NCBI GenBank assembly: GCA_030686995.1
Contig: CM060708.1
Coordinates: 259,192,544 to 259,256,543 of the forward strand
Source: Artemisia argyi
Taxonomy: Eukaryota > Streptophyta > Magnoliopsida > Asterales > Asteraceae
Direction of reading: 5' to 3'
Length of the DNA stretch: 64,000 bases
Part shown: positions 14,548-26,655 of the stretch, one piece after another
Layout of the letters: the number at the start of each line of letters is the position of its first letter
How positions within the stretch are numbered: position 1 is the stretch's first letter
Translations under genes and position numbers: made by a program
Notes under the pieces: model-generated
Told to the model about the DNA's origin: nothing
Databases searched by the model: none
What the model saw: the letters and a program-made list of their open reading frames with translations, nothing else

Positions 14548-15340
14548 GGATATCATGTTGTATATTTGTTTTATTTTATTTTCTTATTTAAAAAAAAAAG
14601 AAAAAAGAAAAAAAAAACTAACATTTTGTTGTATAGTATTGTATCTGGTTATCAACTTACCTGATGTTGACTATTCCATCATAAAGTTGGCTAGTCCAAA
14701 GGGTACAGCTTTGGTAAAGACATATCAAATCTGTTGATAGCTGTAATGGTTTGCTCAAAACCATAGGGTTTTCAACTCACCCATGCTTTATTGCTGAGTA
14801 GTTGAAATGGTTGTCAATTGACCATGGATTTTTCCTTTATGGATTCTGAATAATTGGCTAGCCCACATGTATATGGCTTGTGGTAAAGGCAGTGGAAAAC
14901 CATATTTGGTAATCAGTTAACCAAGATGATTTTCATCAAAATAATTGGCTAGTCCTGAGCAAACAGCTACAGGTAAAGACATCTCAAATCCGTTTATAGC
15001 TGATGATTTGCTAAAAATCATGTGGTTATCAGTGTACCTTAGAACACTTGGCTACTCCAGTAGTGATGGCTATTGGTAAAGAGACATCAAATCCATTATT
15101 TTCAATGATTCACCTCTCACAGGAGTTAACACACCTGGAAGTGATGAGAATAGTATGAAACTAATTTGTTTTGATGTACATTAAGTCATTTGTTGCTGCA
15201 AAGAATGGAGATTTCAAGTATTTGCTGATCATACAGATTCTGCTGAAGATGATTCTTTGCTGGTACTATATTATTACAATCCTCTTGGTATGTTATTTCG
15301 AAGATCTATCAAGAATCTTGAACTTAACCAGGTCAAATTC
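14548..15340 (+). other. C1 3' non-coding region with degenerate repeats
   Basis: No gene is supported. Four diverged repeats of a unit containing TTGGCTA(G/C)(T/C)CC, followed after about 25 bases by GGTAAAG and usually CATCTCAAATC, occur at about 14687, 14854, 14950 and 15049, each followed by a short tract ending in an ACC-containing spacer. They lie just upstream of the PPT. A CTGCTGAAG copy of the LTR motif is at 15240-15248. Confidence 0.6.
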
Positions 15341-15356
15341 AAGATTAGGGGAGGAT
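15341..15356 (+). promoter_or_regulatory. C1 polypurine tract next to the 3' LTR
   Basis: AAGATTAGGGGAGGAT lies directly before the TGTTG start of the LTR. Its AGGGGAGGAT core equals the third PPT-like copy after pol (2846-2855). Confidence 0.85.
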
Positions 15357-15844
15357 TGTTGGGAATTCTGTTAAGTAAGAATTCTGCTGACTGTTTCTGC
15401 TGAAGGTTACTGCTGAAGAGTTGGTTCCTGCTGAAGCAGTGTATCTGCTGAAGACTAGATTCAGTATTATTAGTTTCTGCGGATATAGTATTTTCGTATT
15501 TTATGTAATATAGTTTGGATATGCATGAGTTTATTTAGGAAGTGATAATGCATATCTTTTAGAAGTTTTAGAATATACGTTTCTTGATAAACGGTTTAGG
15601 GTTCCTTGTGTATAAAAGGAACACATGATTATGTATTGAAGAAAGGTTTTTAGAAAAACACTTTTATTATTAATAAAAAAAGATCCATAGAGGATCAAGA
15701 GTTCTTAGTATTACACTTGTGTTTTGTTTCCGCTTTAAAAATACAAGTTGCAGAGATTGTCTATTAGTGTGTTATTGATTACAGTAACATTGCTAACGAT
15801 TCTAGAGTGCTCAAGAAGATCTATCAAGGTCTATTAGTTCAACA
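15357..15844 (+). repeat. C1 3' LTR (488 bp)
   Basis: It starts TGTTGGGAATTC and ends GTTCAACA. The first 100 bases hold five copies of CTGCTGA(A/C)(G/T). TATAAAAGG at 15611-15619 is the likely TATA box. The following base starts a fragment of the G1 LTR. Confidence 0.88.
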
Positions 15845-16562
15845 AAACCTAAAACGTAATGTAAAATAAAAAACGTAAGATAAATGTAAAATAAACGTAA
15901 ACGAGCGAAATAAAAAGTGAATATGGAGCTATACTAATCCTACGGGCTTGAAAATAATTTTCCTAATTTAAAAATGATAAAAGAAAATTTTGAGAAAAAG
16001 AAAAATATTTTTTTGACTTTTTATTTAATTTTTATGAATTAAAATCTAATTTAACTAATTAAAAATTAAAGAAAATGGAAATTAAGTGAGAAAATACAAA
16101 ATTAATTTCTAAAAATCTAAAATAAATGAAAACTATTTTCTAAAATATTTTTGGATTTTTTTTATGCTTTTTTTGATTTTTTTTGGGATTTTTGGAATTT
16201 AAAAAGTATTAAAAATTGAATAAAAACTACAATTTAATAAGAAAAATAGCAAATAAATTCAGAAAAATATGAAAAATTCAGGAAAATTCTAAAATAATAT
16301 TCTAAGTCTAGGAAAAATATAAAATCTAAAAAATAAGCTTTGGAAGTGCTTAATGCTTTGAAAACTGCTTAAATGGAGTGCTTATTAATAAGCACTCTTG
16401 ACCAAATTTGACCAAACTTTGACCCAAGGTTTATTTTGACACAAATAAGCACAAATGTCAAGAAAATAAGCCAAATGAATCACAGAGACATAGTATGGAC
16501 TAAAAACAGTTGAATAAGCACTATTATGAAAAGTAGTAGCCAAGCAAAATAAGCCAAAAGTT
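15845..16562 (-). repeat. G1 3' LTR remnant
   Basis: It aligns along its whole length with 51316-52038 in the G1 5' LTR (same strand, scattered small differences). The part equivalent to 51098-51315 would lie left of C1. The part equivalent to 52039-54754 is absent because the sequence changes abruptly to integrase coding at 16563. Confidence 0.85.
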
Positions 16563-17516
16563 CACGGACTTGGATAGCATTTTGAGGCATCTCGTCTCTC
16601 TGAGAGATTTTTCCTTGACGCGGGCAAGAATCACATAATTTAACCAATTCATGGGCATCCCAATAAATCGTCGGCCAGTAGAAGACGAAATCGAAAACTT
16701 TCTTAGTGGTGAAGTTGGCACCATGATGTCCCCTCTTGGGTCCATTGTGGCATGCCATGAGAATTTTAGCGGATTCCTTGCCATGAACGCACCACTGGAT
16801 CACTTGATCCGCACAAATTTTGAACAAGTAGGGGTCGTCCCAGAAATAATGCTTAACATCTTTGAAGAATTTCTTCTTTTGCTGTAACGACATCCATTTT
16901 CTTATGAAATTCCCCGCATGGTAATTCGAAAATTCGGCGAACCATGGGGTACTAGGATCACTGTGTGATAAACTCCCAAGTGTCTCGAGAGGAAATGTTT
17001 CGGTAATTTCCTTTTTCTCGAAATCACTTTGATGGGGATTCTCTAAACGTGAAAGGTGATCGGTAGCAAGGTTCTCAGCTCCCTTTTTGTCTCGAATTTC
17101 GACATCGAATTCTTGAAGGAGTAGAACCCACCGCATCAATCTTGGCTTAGCATCTTGCTTTGCCATTAGATACTTAAGAGCCGAATGATCCGTATACACT
17201 ATGCATTTCTTTAAGATGAGATGAGGTCGGAACTTTTCAAAAGCATAAATGACGGCTAACATTTCTTTTTCAGTAGTCGTATAATGGTATTGAGCATCGG
17301 TCATTGTTTTACTAGCATAGTGTATCGGCTGAAAATATTTTGACTTACGTTGCCCCAGAACCGCACCAATAGCATAATCGCTCGCATCGCACATTAGCTC
17401 GAAAGACAAGTTCCAATCGGGGGCAACTAAGATAGGAGCCTCCGTAACTTCTTCTTTAGGATATTAAATGCTTCAATGCACTCATTTGAGAAGATACATG
17501 GAGCATCTTTTTCTAG
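16563..17516 (-). pseudogene. pol: G1 pol: RNase H and start of integrase, truncated
   Basis: RNase H is recognised by [14 protein letters not shown] (about 17345-17390), [17 protein letters not shown] and [12 protein letters not shown]. The integrase zinc-binding segment follows with the spacing H..HHG..CDSC ([11 protein letters not shown] near 16720, [13 protein letters not shown] near 16610-16640). The frame then leaves the family at 16562, where LTR sequence begins, so the integrase catalytic core is absent. A frameshift near 17446 separates this frame from the upstream segment that links to RT. A retained stop at 16480 lies in LTR sequence and has no meaning for the protein. Confidence 0.9.
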
Positions 17517-18335
17517 TTAATGGGTCAGGGGCCGGGCTATCTTGGAAAAATCTTGGATAAAACGTTGGTAAAAGCCGGCATGACCGAGAAAACTTCTAAT
17601 TCCTTTAACGGTCGTGGGATGAGGTAACTTAGCAATCATGGCGACTTTAGCTCTGTCGACCTCAATCCTGGATTTCAAAATCTTATGGCCTAGGACAATG
17701 CCCTTTTTAACCATGAAATGGCACTTCTCCCAATTTAGAACCAAGTTGGTGTCTTCACACCGTTTCAGCATTCTTTCTAAATGGGAGAGGTAAGAAGTGA
17801 AAGAATCTCCATAAACCGAGAAATCATCCATGAAAACTTCCATGGTTTTCTCAATCATATCAGAGAATATAGACATCATGCACCTCTGGAATGTGCCTGG
17901 AGCATCGCATAAGCCGAAAGGTATACGTCGATAAGAAAACATTCCATAAGGGCAAGTGAAAGTGGTCTTTTCCTGGTCTGGAGGGTCAATCAGAATTTGA
18001 AAATAACCAGAAAAGCCATCGAGAAAACAATAGAACTCATTTCCCACTAAACGTTCTAGCATTTGATCGATAAATGGAAGTGGGAAATGGTCCTTACGAG
18101 TTGCATCGTTCAATTTTCGGTAATCAATACACACTCTCCATCCGGTAACAAGACGTGTCGGAATAAATTCATTATCTTCATTAGTCACTACGGTCATTCC
18201 ACCTCTCTTCGGAACACAGTGGACCGGGCTAACCCATGAGCTATCCGAGATTGGATAAATCATTCCGGCATCGAGGAGTTTGATAACTTCCTTTTTGATA
18301 ACCTCATGAATTTTCGGGTTAACCCATCGTTGTTG
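17517..18335 (-). pseudogene. pol: G1 pol: reverse transcriptase
   Basis: The order of motifs is that of Ty3/gypsy RT: KKEVIKLLDAG and SDSSWVSPVHCVPKRGG near 18200-18290, WRVCIDYRKLNDATRKDHFPLPFIDQ near 18090-18150, FSGYFQILID near 18000, and the catalytic FMDD (FMDDFSVYGDS) at about 17815-17840, then GHKILKSRIEVD and the connection SFLGHAGFYQRFIQDFSKIARPL. In-frame stops lie at 18336-18338, upstream, and at 17517-17519. FMDD in place of YMDD is usual in this lineage. Confidence 0.92.
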
Positions 18336-20048
18336 TTAGACGGAAGGTTTGTAATTGTCTTCAAGCAAAATCTTGTACGTACAAAAACGAGGTTCGATAC
18401 CCTTGATATCGGAAATTTGCCAAGCGATGGCACTTTTATGCTTCTTGAGCACATCTAAGAGACGGGTTTTCTCCTCATCTTTAAGGTCTTTTGAAATGAT
18501 GACGGGAAGTTTGTCGGTTCCTTCTAAAAAAGCGTATTCAAGATGAGGAGGTAAATCCTTGAGCTCGGGCTCCGGAGGATTCTCAGTAGACAGCTTAACT
18601 TCTTTAACATTGGCCATTTTAAGGTCCATTGGAGGGAGAGACGGAGTTGGGTCTTCATTCAACAATTTTTCAATTAAAAGAACATCTCCCTCTGGATCGC
18701 AAACGGAATGATCAATTTCCGGTGAAATCGAATCATTAGAGAGAAAGGCCTCAATCTCTTCCAAAATGAAATCACTTCCCTCAAACGGAGTAAGGGAAGG
18801 GGAAGGATCGGAAACAATTAGTTGAGAAGAAGGAGTGGGATTGCCACTCGAAGCATTTTCAGTAAAACCGAGAAGTTGTTGAGAATAATCCTCCGTAGCA
18901 ATATCAATAACATCGATACGGTTCACAGAAAATTTGTTGTAATCGGAGGGGTATCTCGCGATTTGATCTAAATTAAACGTTACGGGTTCGGTACCAATAC
19001 GCAGGGTAATTTCTTCATCGTAAACATCAATTAACGCACGGCCAGTCCTTAGGAAACCTCTCCTGAGAATGAGAGGTACCCGTGGATCAGCATCAAAATC
19101 AACAATGACAAAATCGGCGGGGAAATGAAATTTTCCCACATTGACGAAGACATCCTCGACTATTCCCATCGGGCAGGAAGTAGTTCGGTCGGCAAGCTCG
19201 AGGGTCATGTAAGTTAGAGTCAAATCGGGTTAAGACAACTTTTTCCAAATAGATAATGGCATTAGGTTAATGCTAGCACCGAGATCGGCCAAGGCGAACC
19301 ATTCTCCCATCCCCGGAAAATTGCAAGGAATGAGAAATCGACCGTTGTCTTCAAGTTTTCGGGAAGCTTTTTGAGAATAACCGCTGAGCAATTCTCATTC
19401 AACGAGGTTTTTGCCATTTCAAACAATTTCTCTTTGTTATGCAAAAGATTTTTAACCATAGATGCAAATTTTGGCATTAAAAGTATAGCATCCGCGAAGC
19501 TAATGTCGAAGTGCAAATCTTGGAAGATTTGGAAGAACTTTTCCATTTGATGATTAGCTTTGTCACGGAGTTTCTGATCATTCAATCTTGACGGATAAGG
19601 CAATTTGGTCTTGACTGGAACTTCTTTTTCTGGTTCAACAACTTTTTCCTTCTGCTTTGACGGCTGGACAACCGGAGGTTAGACGTATTCGGTACTTCCG
19701 TTATTAGTAGGAAGAACCGGGTCCTTTGTCGCCTCGGTCTCACGGTCAACTACCTTAGGAGGAAGAGAAGACGAGGTAGTCGGAGCCGTGGGTCCATCGT
19801 ATGAAACACCACTTCGAGTTGTGCTCACTTTAACATCGCCCCTCGGGTTAGCGATCGTGTTGCTTGGAAGAGTACCCGAGCCCGAGGGTCGATCATTTAA
19901 AAACTTCTTCAATTCAGCCATTTGATTAAGTAACATTTTATTCATTTCCTCTTGACTTTTCATAAATTGCTTAAGTAACTCATCCGAGGACGACTGATTT
20001 TGATTCACAACTGGGTTTTGAAAATTTTGTCCATGGTTGTTGTTGTTG
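18336..20048 (-). pseudogene. gag-pro: G1 gag C-terminal part and protease
   Basis: From 20048 downward: a Q/N-rich stretch, a coiled segment (ELLKQFMKSQEEMNKMLLNQ), then GSGTLPSNTIANPRGD and TTRSGVSYDGP, which mark the gag end in this family. After a stop at 19679-19681 come PYPSRLNDQKLRDKANHQMEKFFQIFQDLHFDISFADAILLMPKFASMVK and the protease. The protease active-site segment (ALADLGAS) is read only after a frameshift near 19345; LELADRTTSCPMGIVEDVFV, FHFPADFVIVDFD and PLILRRGFLRTGRALIDVY follow. A further in-frame TAA lies near 19232. Positions 18340-18900 form the acidic spacer before RT. Confidence 0.85.
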
Positions 20049-21593
20049 TGATGCGTAGGGATTGCACCAGGCTTTACCTCTCTAGGAATCTCGAGAAGCT
20101 TACAACCCCCACCAGGCAGTGTACCTGATCGTTGTAGTATAGTATAGTGACAAATACCGGGGGATTGATCGTTCAACTCAGGAATAGTGTCGTTAGGATT
20201 GAAAATTAATCTAACTAGGTCTAAAGGTGAAGGATGATTATTTTTGTGTTTTTATATTTTATGAAAAGCAAGTAAAATTCTAGGGTATTGGAAGGAGGGG
20301 CGGAATTAGATACTAATCAACTAACCCAAAAGCTACTAATTAAACTAATAAACAAGTAAAGTAAACTAAGGTTCTACAAGGGATGTGAAGCATGTCTACC
20401 TATGATATGTTACTCCTTGCTAGCTATCCAATTCTACCTATTGAATTGTCACACCTTGTTTTAATTGACGGGTTGTATTCCTTAATACCATTCATGGGTT
20501 GGCGTACTTACTTCCCCAATTCTATAAGCTCCTACTTCACTCCTATGTCGAGCCGGCTAAGAAGCTCCTAACATGGGATCACTAGAATTCGCTCATGCCT
20601 TAAATACAACCATAAAAACCTAGTACACATCGGTTCATGTTTCTTAAGACGTTCAAGCATGTTACCCTATGGAAGTCTGCCAGTTTTCTTAAGCCTAACA
20701 TTGATGAGACATTCAATCAAAACAAGAATCAATAGGAAACAAGAATTATAAACTAAACCAACTAGATCTATTGAAGTTGTCACGCCTTAATTGATGGAGA
20801 TAGACACACACATCAAAAAGCCCCTCATTGATGGAGATAGACACAAACATCAACAAGAAATCAATGAGATCTAATCAATTATACACAAGTTTCACACAAT
20901 CATAAGTAGACACAAGGTAAATTAGCAAAACATAATCAAAGAAGGACAATCAACAATAATAATGAAAGACATAATTGAGATAGAATCATCAAATCAGTAC
21001 ATGATGTTTATGGAGTGATTGAAACCCTTTAAGTTGTTGGAAAAACACCCACCTAAACCAAGGAATCGACCTTAGAGTTTAGGGTTTACAAAAAGTGAAG
21101 TTATGATGCTATATTTATAGGCATGTTTTCTGTCGGCCCATCTTGATGGCGTCAGCTCATTTCTCTTGATGCCGTCACGACCATTTTTTTCACCAAATTG
21201 TAGATCTCTTCGTCCTCTTCGCATAGGCTTTTGAATCACCTAAATCCGAGTTCGTATGCAAAAGTTATGACCAAAACAATATCAGCTACTCCGCGCGCAA
21301 GTTTTGACAAGTTAACACGTGACGACCTTGGGTGACGCCTTCACGTTTCTTCTGGGCCGTCACCACTTTTACTCTTGACGCCGTCATGAAAAGCCTCTTG
21401 ACGCCGAAAATTAAGACTTTGCCGTTTTCTTCACTTTTATGCTCCAAAATCGTCCAAAATGCTTCCTTTTCCAGAATTCACTCCCAAAGTACCTAAAATC
21501 ACAAAAGGAACGATTTAGGGCAATATTTGATCAAATAAATTCAATTCCGGGCTTAAATGACCCCCTAAAAGTGGTTCATTTTTCGCCTCATCA
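20049..21593 (-). repeat. G2 3' LTR (1545 bp)
   Basis: On the minus strand it begins TGATGAGGCG at 21593 and ends CTACGCATCA at 20049. The segment 20389-21593 is repeated at 47989-49174. A TATA box (CTATAAATATAG on the minus strand) lies at 21109-21120. Directly upstream, 21142-21405 carries at least eight TGACG/CGTCA cores. Confidence 0.82.
21142..21405 (-). promoter_or_regulatory. TGACG motif array in the G2 LTR promoter
   Basis: Cores TGACG or its complement CGTCA occur about eight times in 260 bp, one of them as the palindrome TGACGCCGTCA, and one overlapping a G-box (CACGTGACG). TGACG is the half-site bound by plant TGA-type bZIP factors. The array lies just upstream of the TATA box. 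The 5' LTR copy (48700-48970) has about nine. Confidence 0.6.
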
Positions 21594-22195
21594 TATACCC
21601 TTACACTTGAGATTTGCTTGTCCTCAAGCAAATGCGCTTTTATTCTAGTCAAAATACAAGTAAGGGGTCATTTAACACTAATATAAAAGTAATTACAACA
21701 AATAATCGTTCCACTAAAGACCAAAGACAAGCACGGAGGTCATACACTAGAACCTCACAAATAGTGTTTAGATACTCACATCTCTCGGGTGTAATAAAGT
21801 AATATCACAATATAGAAATGGAAAACATCTCTCACTACCTGTCATAGCAAAATAGATTACCATACGCTTGGGAAAGGATCAAACCTCCACCACATGGCGT
21901 TAGCACCTAGGATAAACTATCAAAGAGGTCTGTTAAAAGGTTGTAACGTTAGGTGTAGGGATACGGAATACCCGGTTTTGATGGATATAGGCAGTCTTTA
22001 CTGGTGGCGAGTTAACAATCTTGGTTAATTACATGTACAATATGGCGTTGCTAACCAAGACTAGACTCGACTTAAGCTAATAAATGAAAAATAACAAAAA
22101 ACATAAAATAAACATAGAATGAAATGGGATGGTAGTCTGTATGTTTTTTCTCTATTTTTTTTCCATTTTTTTTTTTCGTTTTTCTTAGTTTTTTC

Positions 22196-22229
<34 letters not shown>

Positions 22230-23961
22230 ATACACTCTTACCCTACCATCCAAAATAATACATCATAAGGAATGTACATTCCCCTTACACTTGAATTTTT
22301 ATATACTTTAAAATAAACTAATCTAATGACTCGAATTAAGAAAATCAAAACACTTGGAGTACTTTTAAGATTAACGCACATACGGGGGCAATAATATTAT
22401 GTTCTTCCCCATTACTCCATAAAATAAGTACTTTACCCATGAATCCCAATCGTCCCAAAACAATATGTACAAGGATATGACTCGACTTAGCAACCATGTA
22501 ATCAATTAGATAGTTAACTTAGGGTTTAACAAATAACAATAATGCACTAAAGATGAGTGCATACACGGAAGGCTAAGGCAATTTGGTTGTACATTTAAGT
22601 GGGGTGTAACAAATTCTTCCTTTAAGTAAGATGCTTAAAGTTAGAAACGAAAAGATAGGCTCGGAGGGGTGTACTAGTGGTTTCGTGTACTAAAAATGAG
22701 TACAACGCTAATGGTGTGGGAAAAATTAATTGACTTAACTAGCCAAGTAATATGACTTAAATGGTCAAGTAATTATGATACGGGTTTAACACAAGGGTGA
22801 TCCTAATGCCTCTTATCATGTAGTAAATCCTACTATACGAATGTAGTCTCACTAGCGGTCTCGGGATGCATCACTAACGCAGGTTCTAGAATCTAAATGC
22901 TACCGGTACACTCATAAGCACTAATAGTAAATGCTTTTCCTATGAAATCTAAAGGCGAACCTCACATATTTGGGTGGAAAATTTTTCTGAATGATACGGT
23001 TATGTGCTAGTCATACAATCTCCTATCCATGAGACGCTTGCTATGGCTAAAGTTCACTCCTAAATGTTGTAAAAAATTTTAAATTTGGTGCTAAAATTGC
23101 ACTAACAAGTATTTCTCATAGTTTTATTACACATCTACTATTAAACAAACAAACTCAAGTGAAAGTTTATCTATAAGGTATCATCATTTTACCCTCCCCT
23201 TACACTTAGGATGAACATTGTCCCCAATGTTCAAGTAAAGAATGTAAAAGTGAAATAAGTAAAACGAATGAAATCAAATACTCCCCTGATTCGCTCGGTA
23301 TGGATAATAAGGTGGCCAGGTTAAATCTTCCTCCAAGAAAATGAACAATCAAAGCTTCCCTTCCAGAATATAAATCATCTTCTTGTCATACATAACCTGT
23401 AAAACCTGAGAAAACAGACAAGGCAACCTCGCATAAAATCGGCGGCAATATACATATGGTAGTAAATCCTAGAAAACAAAATAAGATATAATGCTTGTGG
23501 AATGATGTTTGCAGATTTCCTGGAGATTATAAAACTAAAAATTCAACAAAAAATTTAAAACTCCGTTAGAAAAACAAAACTGGTAAAATTACCAGATTTT
23601 TACACGTGACGTCGTCAAGAGTAAACTCGTGACGCCGTCAGAAGTGACCTGCAGAAATTCTTATGTTAAGTTTCCGGAAAATTTCTGGAAAAACTTGGTC
23701 TTACTTCCTGGAAAAATCCTGCAAAACTTCATTATGACTCGATACAAGCACTCGACTCGATACAAGCACTCGACTCTAACAAATACGAATATACATGTTC
23801 ACTTAGTATTGTGGAGAATCACGATCGGTTTTGTTTCTTTAAAACATATTTGGGGTTTCCCCTTACACTTATCTTTTGCAAAAATACCTTTGGGTGAAGT
23901 TAAGACTAGGCCAAACAACAAAGTAAAGTATTTCCAATTTTTAGTTTTGAAACATGATCTA
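21594..23961 (-). other. G2 3' non-coding region
   Basis: About 2.4 kb (continuing at 45527-45600 beyond C2) with no supported gene. On the minus strand it ends in AAGTGTAAGGGTATA, the likely PPT, next to the LTR at 21593. It has a T-rich stretch with a run of more than 25 T at about 22200-22227 and, at 23607-23642, three more TGACG/CGTCA palindromic sites like those in the LTR. A short duplication of CGATACAAGCACTCGACT is at about 23740-23776. Confidence 0.65.
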
Positions 23962-24306
23962 TGTTAGGTCACCATTTATGTAAACACAAGTATGATAATG
24001 AAAGAAATAAGATGAGAATGAGAGATGGTTGATTATGAGAAATATGAAAAGTGAAAGAACAAGAGTTTCCTTAAGATAATCAAATAACCAACAATTAAAA
24101 GAGTTACATAAGCTTAGTATTTATAGGAGGAGGAGTAGGGCAACACTCCCTTCCTCCCTCCTTTCATTTGGACGTGGGCTTTAAGGCCCATTGGTCTTAC
24201 ATGCTTAAGCCTTATAACATAAACTAAGTAGAATAAATAACTAAGCAACCTATTACAAAAGGTAATGACCGAGACTTGACTAAAATACAAAAGTATGATC
24301 CCAACA
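23962..24306 (-). repeat. C2 3' LTR (345 bp)
   Basis: Nearly identical to 45182-45526. CCTATAAATA (minus strand, 24118-24127) is the likely TATA box. Confidence 0.95.
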
Positions 24307-24321
24307 ATCTCCCCCTAAGGG
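24307..24321 (-). promoter_or_regulatory. C2 polypurine tract
   Basis: On the minus strand CCCTTAGGGGGAGAT directly precedes the TGTTGGG start of the 3' LTR. Confidence 0.88.
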
Positions 24322-26655
24322 TCGGTCATCACGGTTGCTTGACGTCTTCATCATTGTCGTTGACTTGTGACATGTAAAGTTTCAGACGTCTTCAAAATGG
24401 TTGAATGATAATGAATGTACTTTGCTCTTTGTCTTTGTTCTTTGGTGATGATGTAGTGATTGTGTCACGAAGTAGTCTGCCACTCGTCACTCCTGCGTCT
24501 GTGGTGGTTGTCCGCCATTCCAACATACTCATACATCTTCAGACTTATACTTTCACGTACATGAAGTTCCTTTTCATACTCTGAGATCTTTGTCTTTATA
24601 CTTTGTAGATTCTTCTTATTGGCGTAGAATCTTTCTTTGAACTTTGTGTTGCTAAGATCTTTGGGGGAGCTATCATTTGCTTCAAGATGTATGTATGAGC
24701 ATGTTGGAATCTACCATCATGGAAGTGAGGTACCTGCAAGTAAACAGTTAGCAATAAAACAACCGGTACTTACAGATAAGGATATAGAGTTCATCAACAG
24801 CATATTGTGAAGACTTCCTCTAATCCTTATCCAGGCCGTTCCCATATCAGATACTCCCGAAGGAGCTTACGAGACCTACTAAGTAGCTCAATGACTGGGT
24901 GAGTCGTTGGGGATCACTCCACGACTGTAGACCGTAATGGAACCACCGCAAACACTAAGCGTAACCCTTGTGGGGTTACCGAAGTGACCTACTGTCAGGG
25001 CTGTTTGATGTTGACCCTGGCAGGATTTCTGTTCAATCATTGAGAACTACATAAGTAATCCTCTCATAAACGTTCTTGGCAGATTGCTAAGATCTGCGAA
25101 GGACTCGATAATTTACAGCTGGTGTCCATTGATGTAGAACACCAGTTGTAGAAATACTAAGTGTTCCTAAGAGATCTTTGATGTATCTCAAGGCTCTAGA
25201 CTCTATAAGTGCACACCTAGGTTTCCTATGCGGAGACTAGGGAGGGGTCTCCTACTTCAATATCAACCGTCTCTAAGAGATACGTCGATAGGTTACGCTG
25301 GTTCCCCGTGAGAATGAAACAAGCTCTTTTAAGAGAACTTGAGTGGTTAAGAAGGTTTTAGTGCATTGCGTCACTGGGTCCATGACGACTTTGTCTTCAA
25401 TACCGGTGTTGTCTTTTGCAACAACCAGTAGCATACGTATTGAACCCGGTGTCTGCCCTAAGGTTGAACATATGGAGGGCTATTTCTTTTCACCCTTTTC
25501 TTTACTTTTCTTTTTAATTCTTCAACTCCTTCTTTCCCTTTCATTCTTTTCTCCCTTTTTTTTCGTATCATACCTAAGGACTTCTAATTCTAACTACGGG
25601 AGATGTCCTTGGGTAGATCCCTCCGGCTCTGGCGGATCATAGGACGGATATTCCTATCTTAATCACCTTATAACTCCGACAGTAGCCAAGAAACCTTTGA
25701 AAATCTCTCAAAGTGTTTGTGATAATCAAATGTTTTGGTTAACACTTTGAGAGTTTTGTGTACACTTTTGAAGGGCTCCCCCTGCACAAGTGCTCATAAG
25801 TGTTTAATAAATTTGCACATGCGGGAGGAGCAAGCATTTTGAATTGATCCACTTTCCGTGAACAAGACCGATTCGAGACACGCTTACATCACTAGTTAAA
25901 CTAGCTTGAAGTTATTACCCGGCCTGGTCAAGTCCACAGAAAGTTTCTCGAGATGGTACATTTCTACTAAGACATATCCTTTTCGAGACACGCTTACGTG
26001 GTTAGTTAAAGAGATACATTGTCAGCTTTTAGGTGACAACTAGCTCTAGTAACTAACTTGATGTTATTACCCGTCGAGGATAAGTCTTTTCGATATTACT
26101 AACTTTTATTGTCTTGTCAATTCCTGGGTCAATACTGAGTCTAGCTCGCACATGATACAACTTTTAAGCTTTGACTTCGTATATTTTAATCACTTTTTCA
26201 TTTTCTCCCCCTCAAAAATAGCATATAAAATGATGTTTTTGACAATCTTTTAGATTAAAATATGCCTTTTGAGTCTTACGGGGAGATTCACCAAGAACTT
26301 TTGATTTTGAGCAAAGTATTTTGTTTTGACAAGTGCTCCCCCTCAACAAGTGATTAGGTCTTATTGAGGTGAAATACTTGTCCTTTTGAGCAGAATTATG
26401 AAAATTCATAAACATTTGATTAATTCTACTCAAAAGTAAGAAGCCTCCGCTCCTTATATTTAGGATTGAGGCACTGATGCGTACCTCAGGGTCCTTTCTT
26501 TACAAGTTCGGGTTGTGCACTGTAATGCGTACACAAGCCATTATGAAGTATATAATTGACAAATCAAATCAAACTCTTACAACTTTCTACCAATCAGGTC
26601 TCTGAAATGTCAACACCGGAAACTTTTGTCTGCCTCCCACATAACTTTCCAACCT
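24307..26655 (-). other. C2 3' non-coding region with multiplied polypurine motifs
   Basis: No gene is supported. On the minus strand, (A/T/C)GGGGGAG occurs next to the LTR (24307-24321, the functional PPT by position) and again at 25774-25790, 26203-26218 and 26334-26350. A diverged duplication with GAGACACGCTTAC(A/G)T and GTTATTACCCG lies at about 25873-25925 and 25985-26075. Confidence 0.7.

Noticed and set aside
16563..20048. Endogenous pararetrovirus
   Set aside because: Order protease, RT, RNase H, integrase start, with LTRs and TSDs, is that of a gypsy retrotransposon; no movement protein or coat motifs are present.
20389..21593. Segmental duplication of 1.2 kb with 47989-49174
   Set aside because: The repeats end at TG/CA tips beside a matching TGTTG duplication, so they are the two LTRs of G2.
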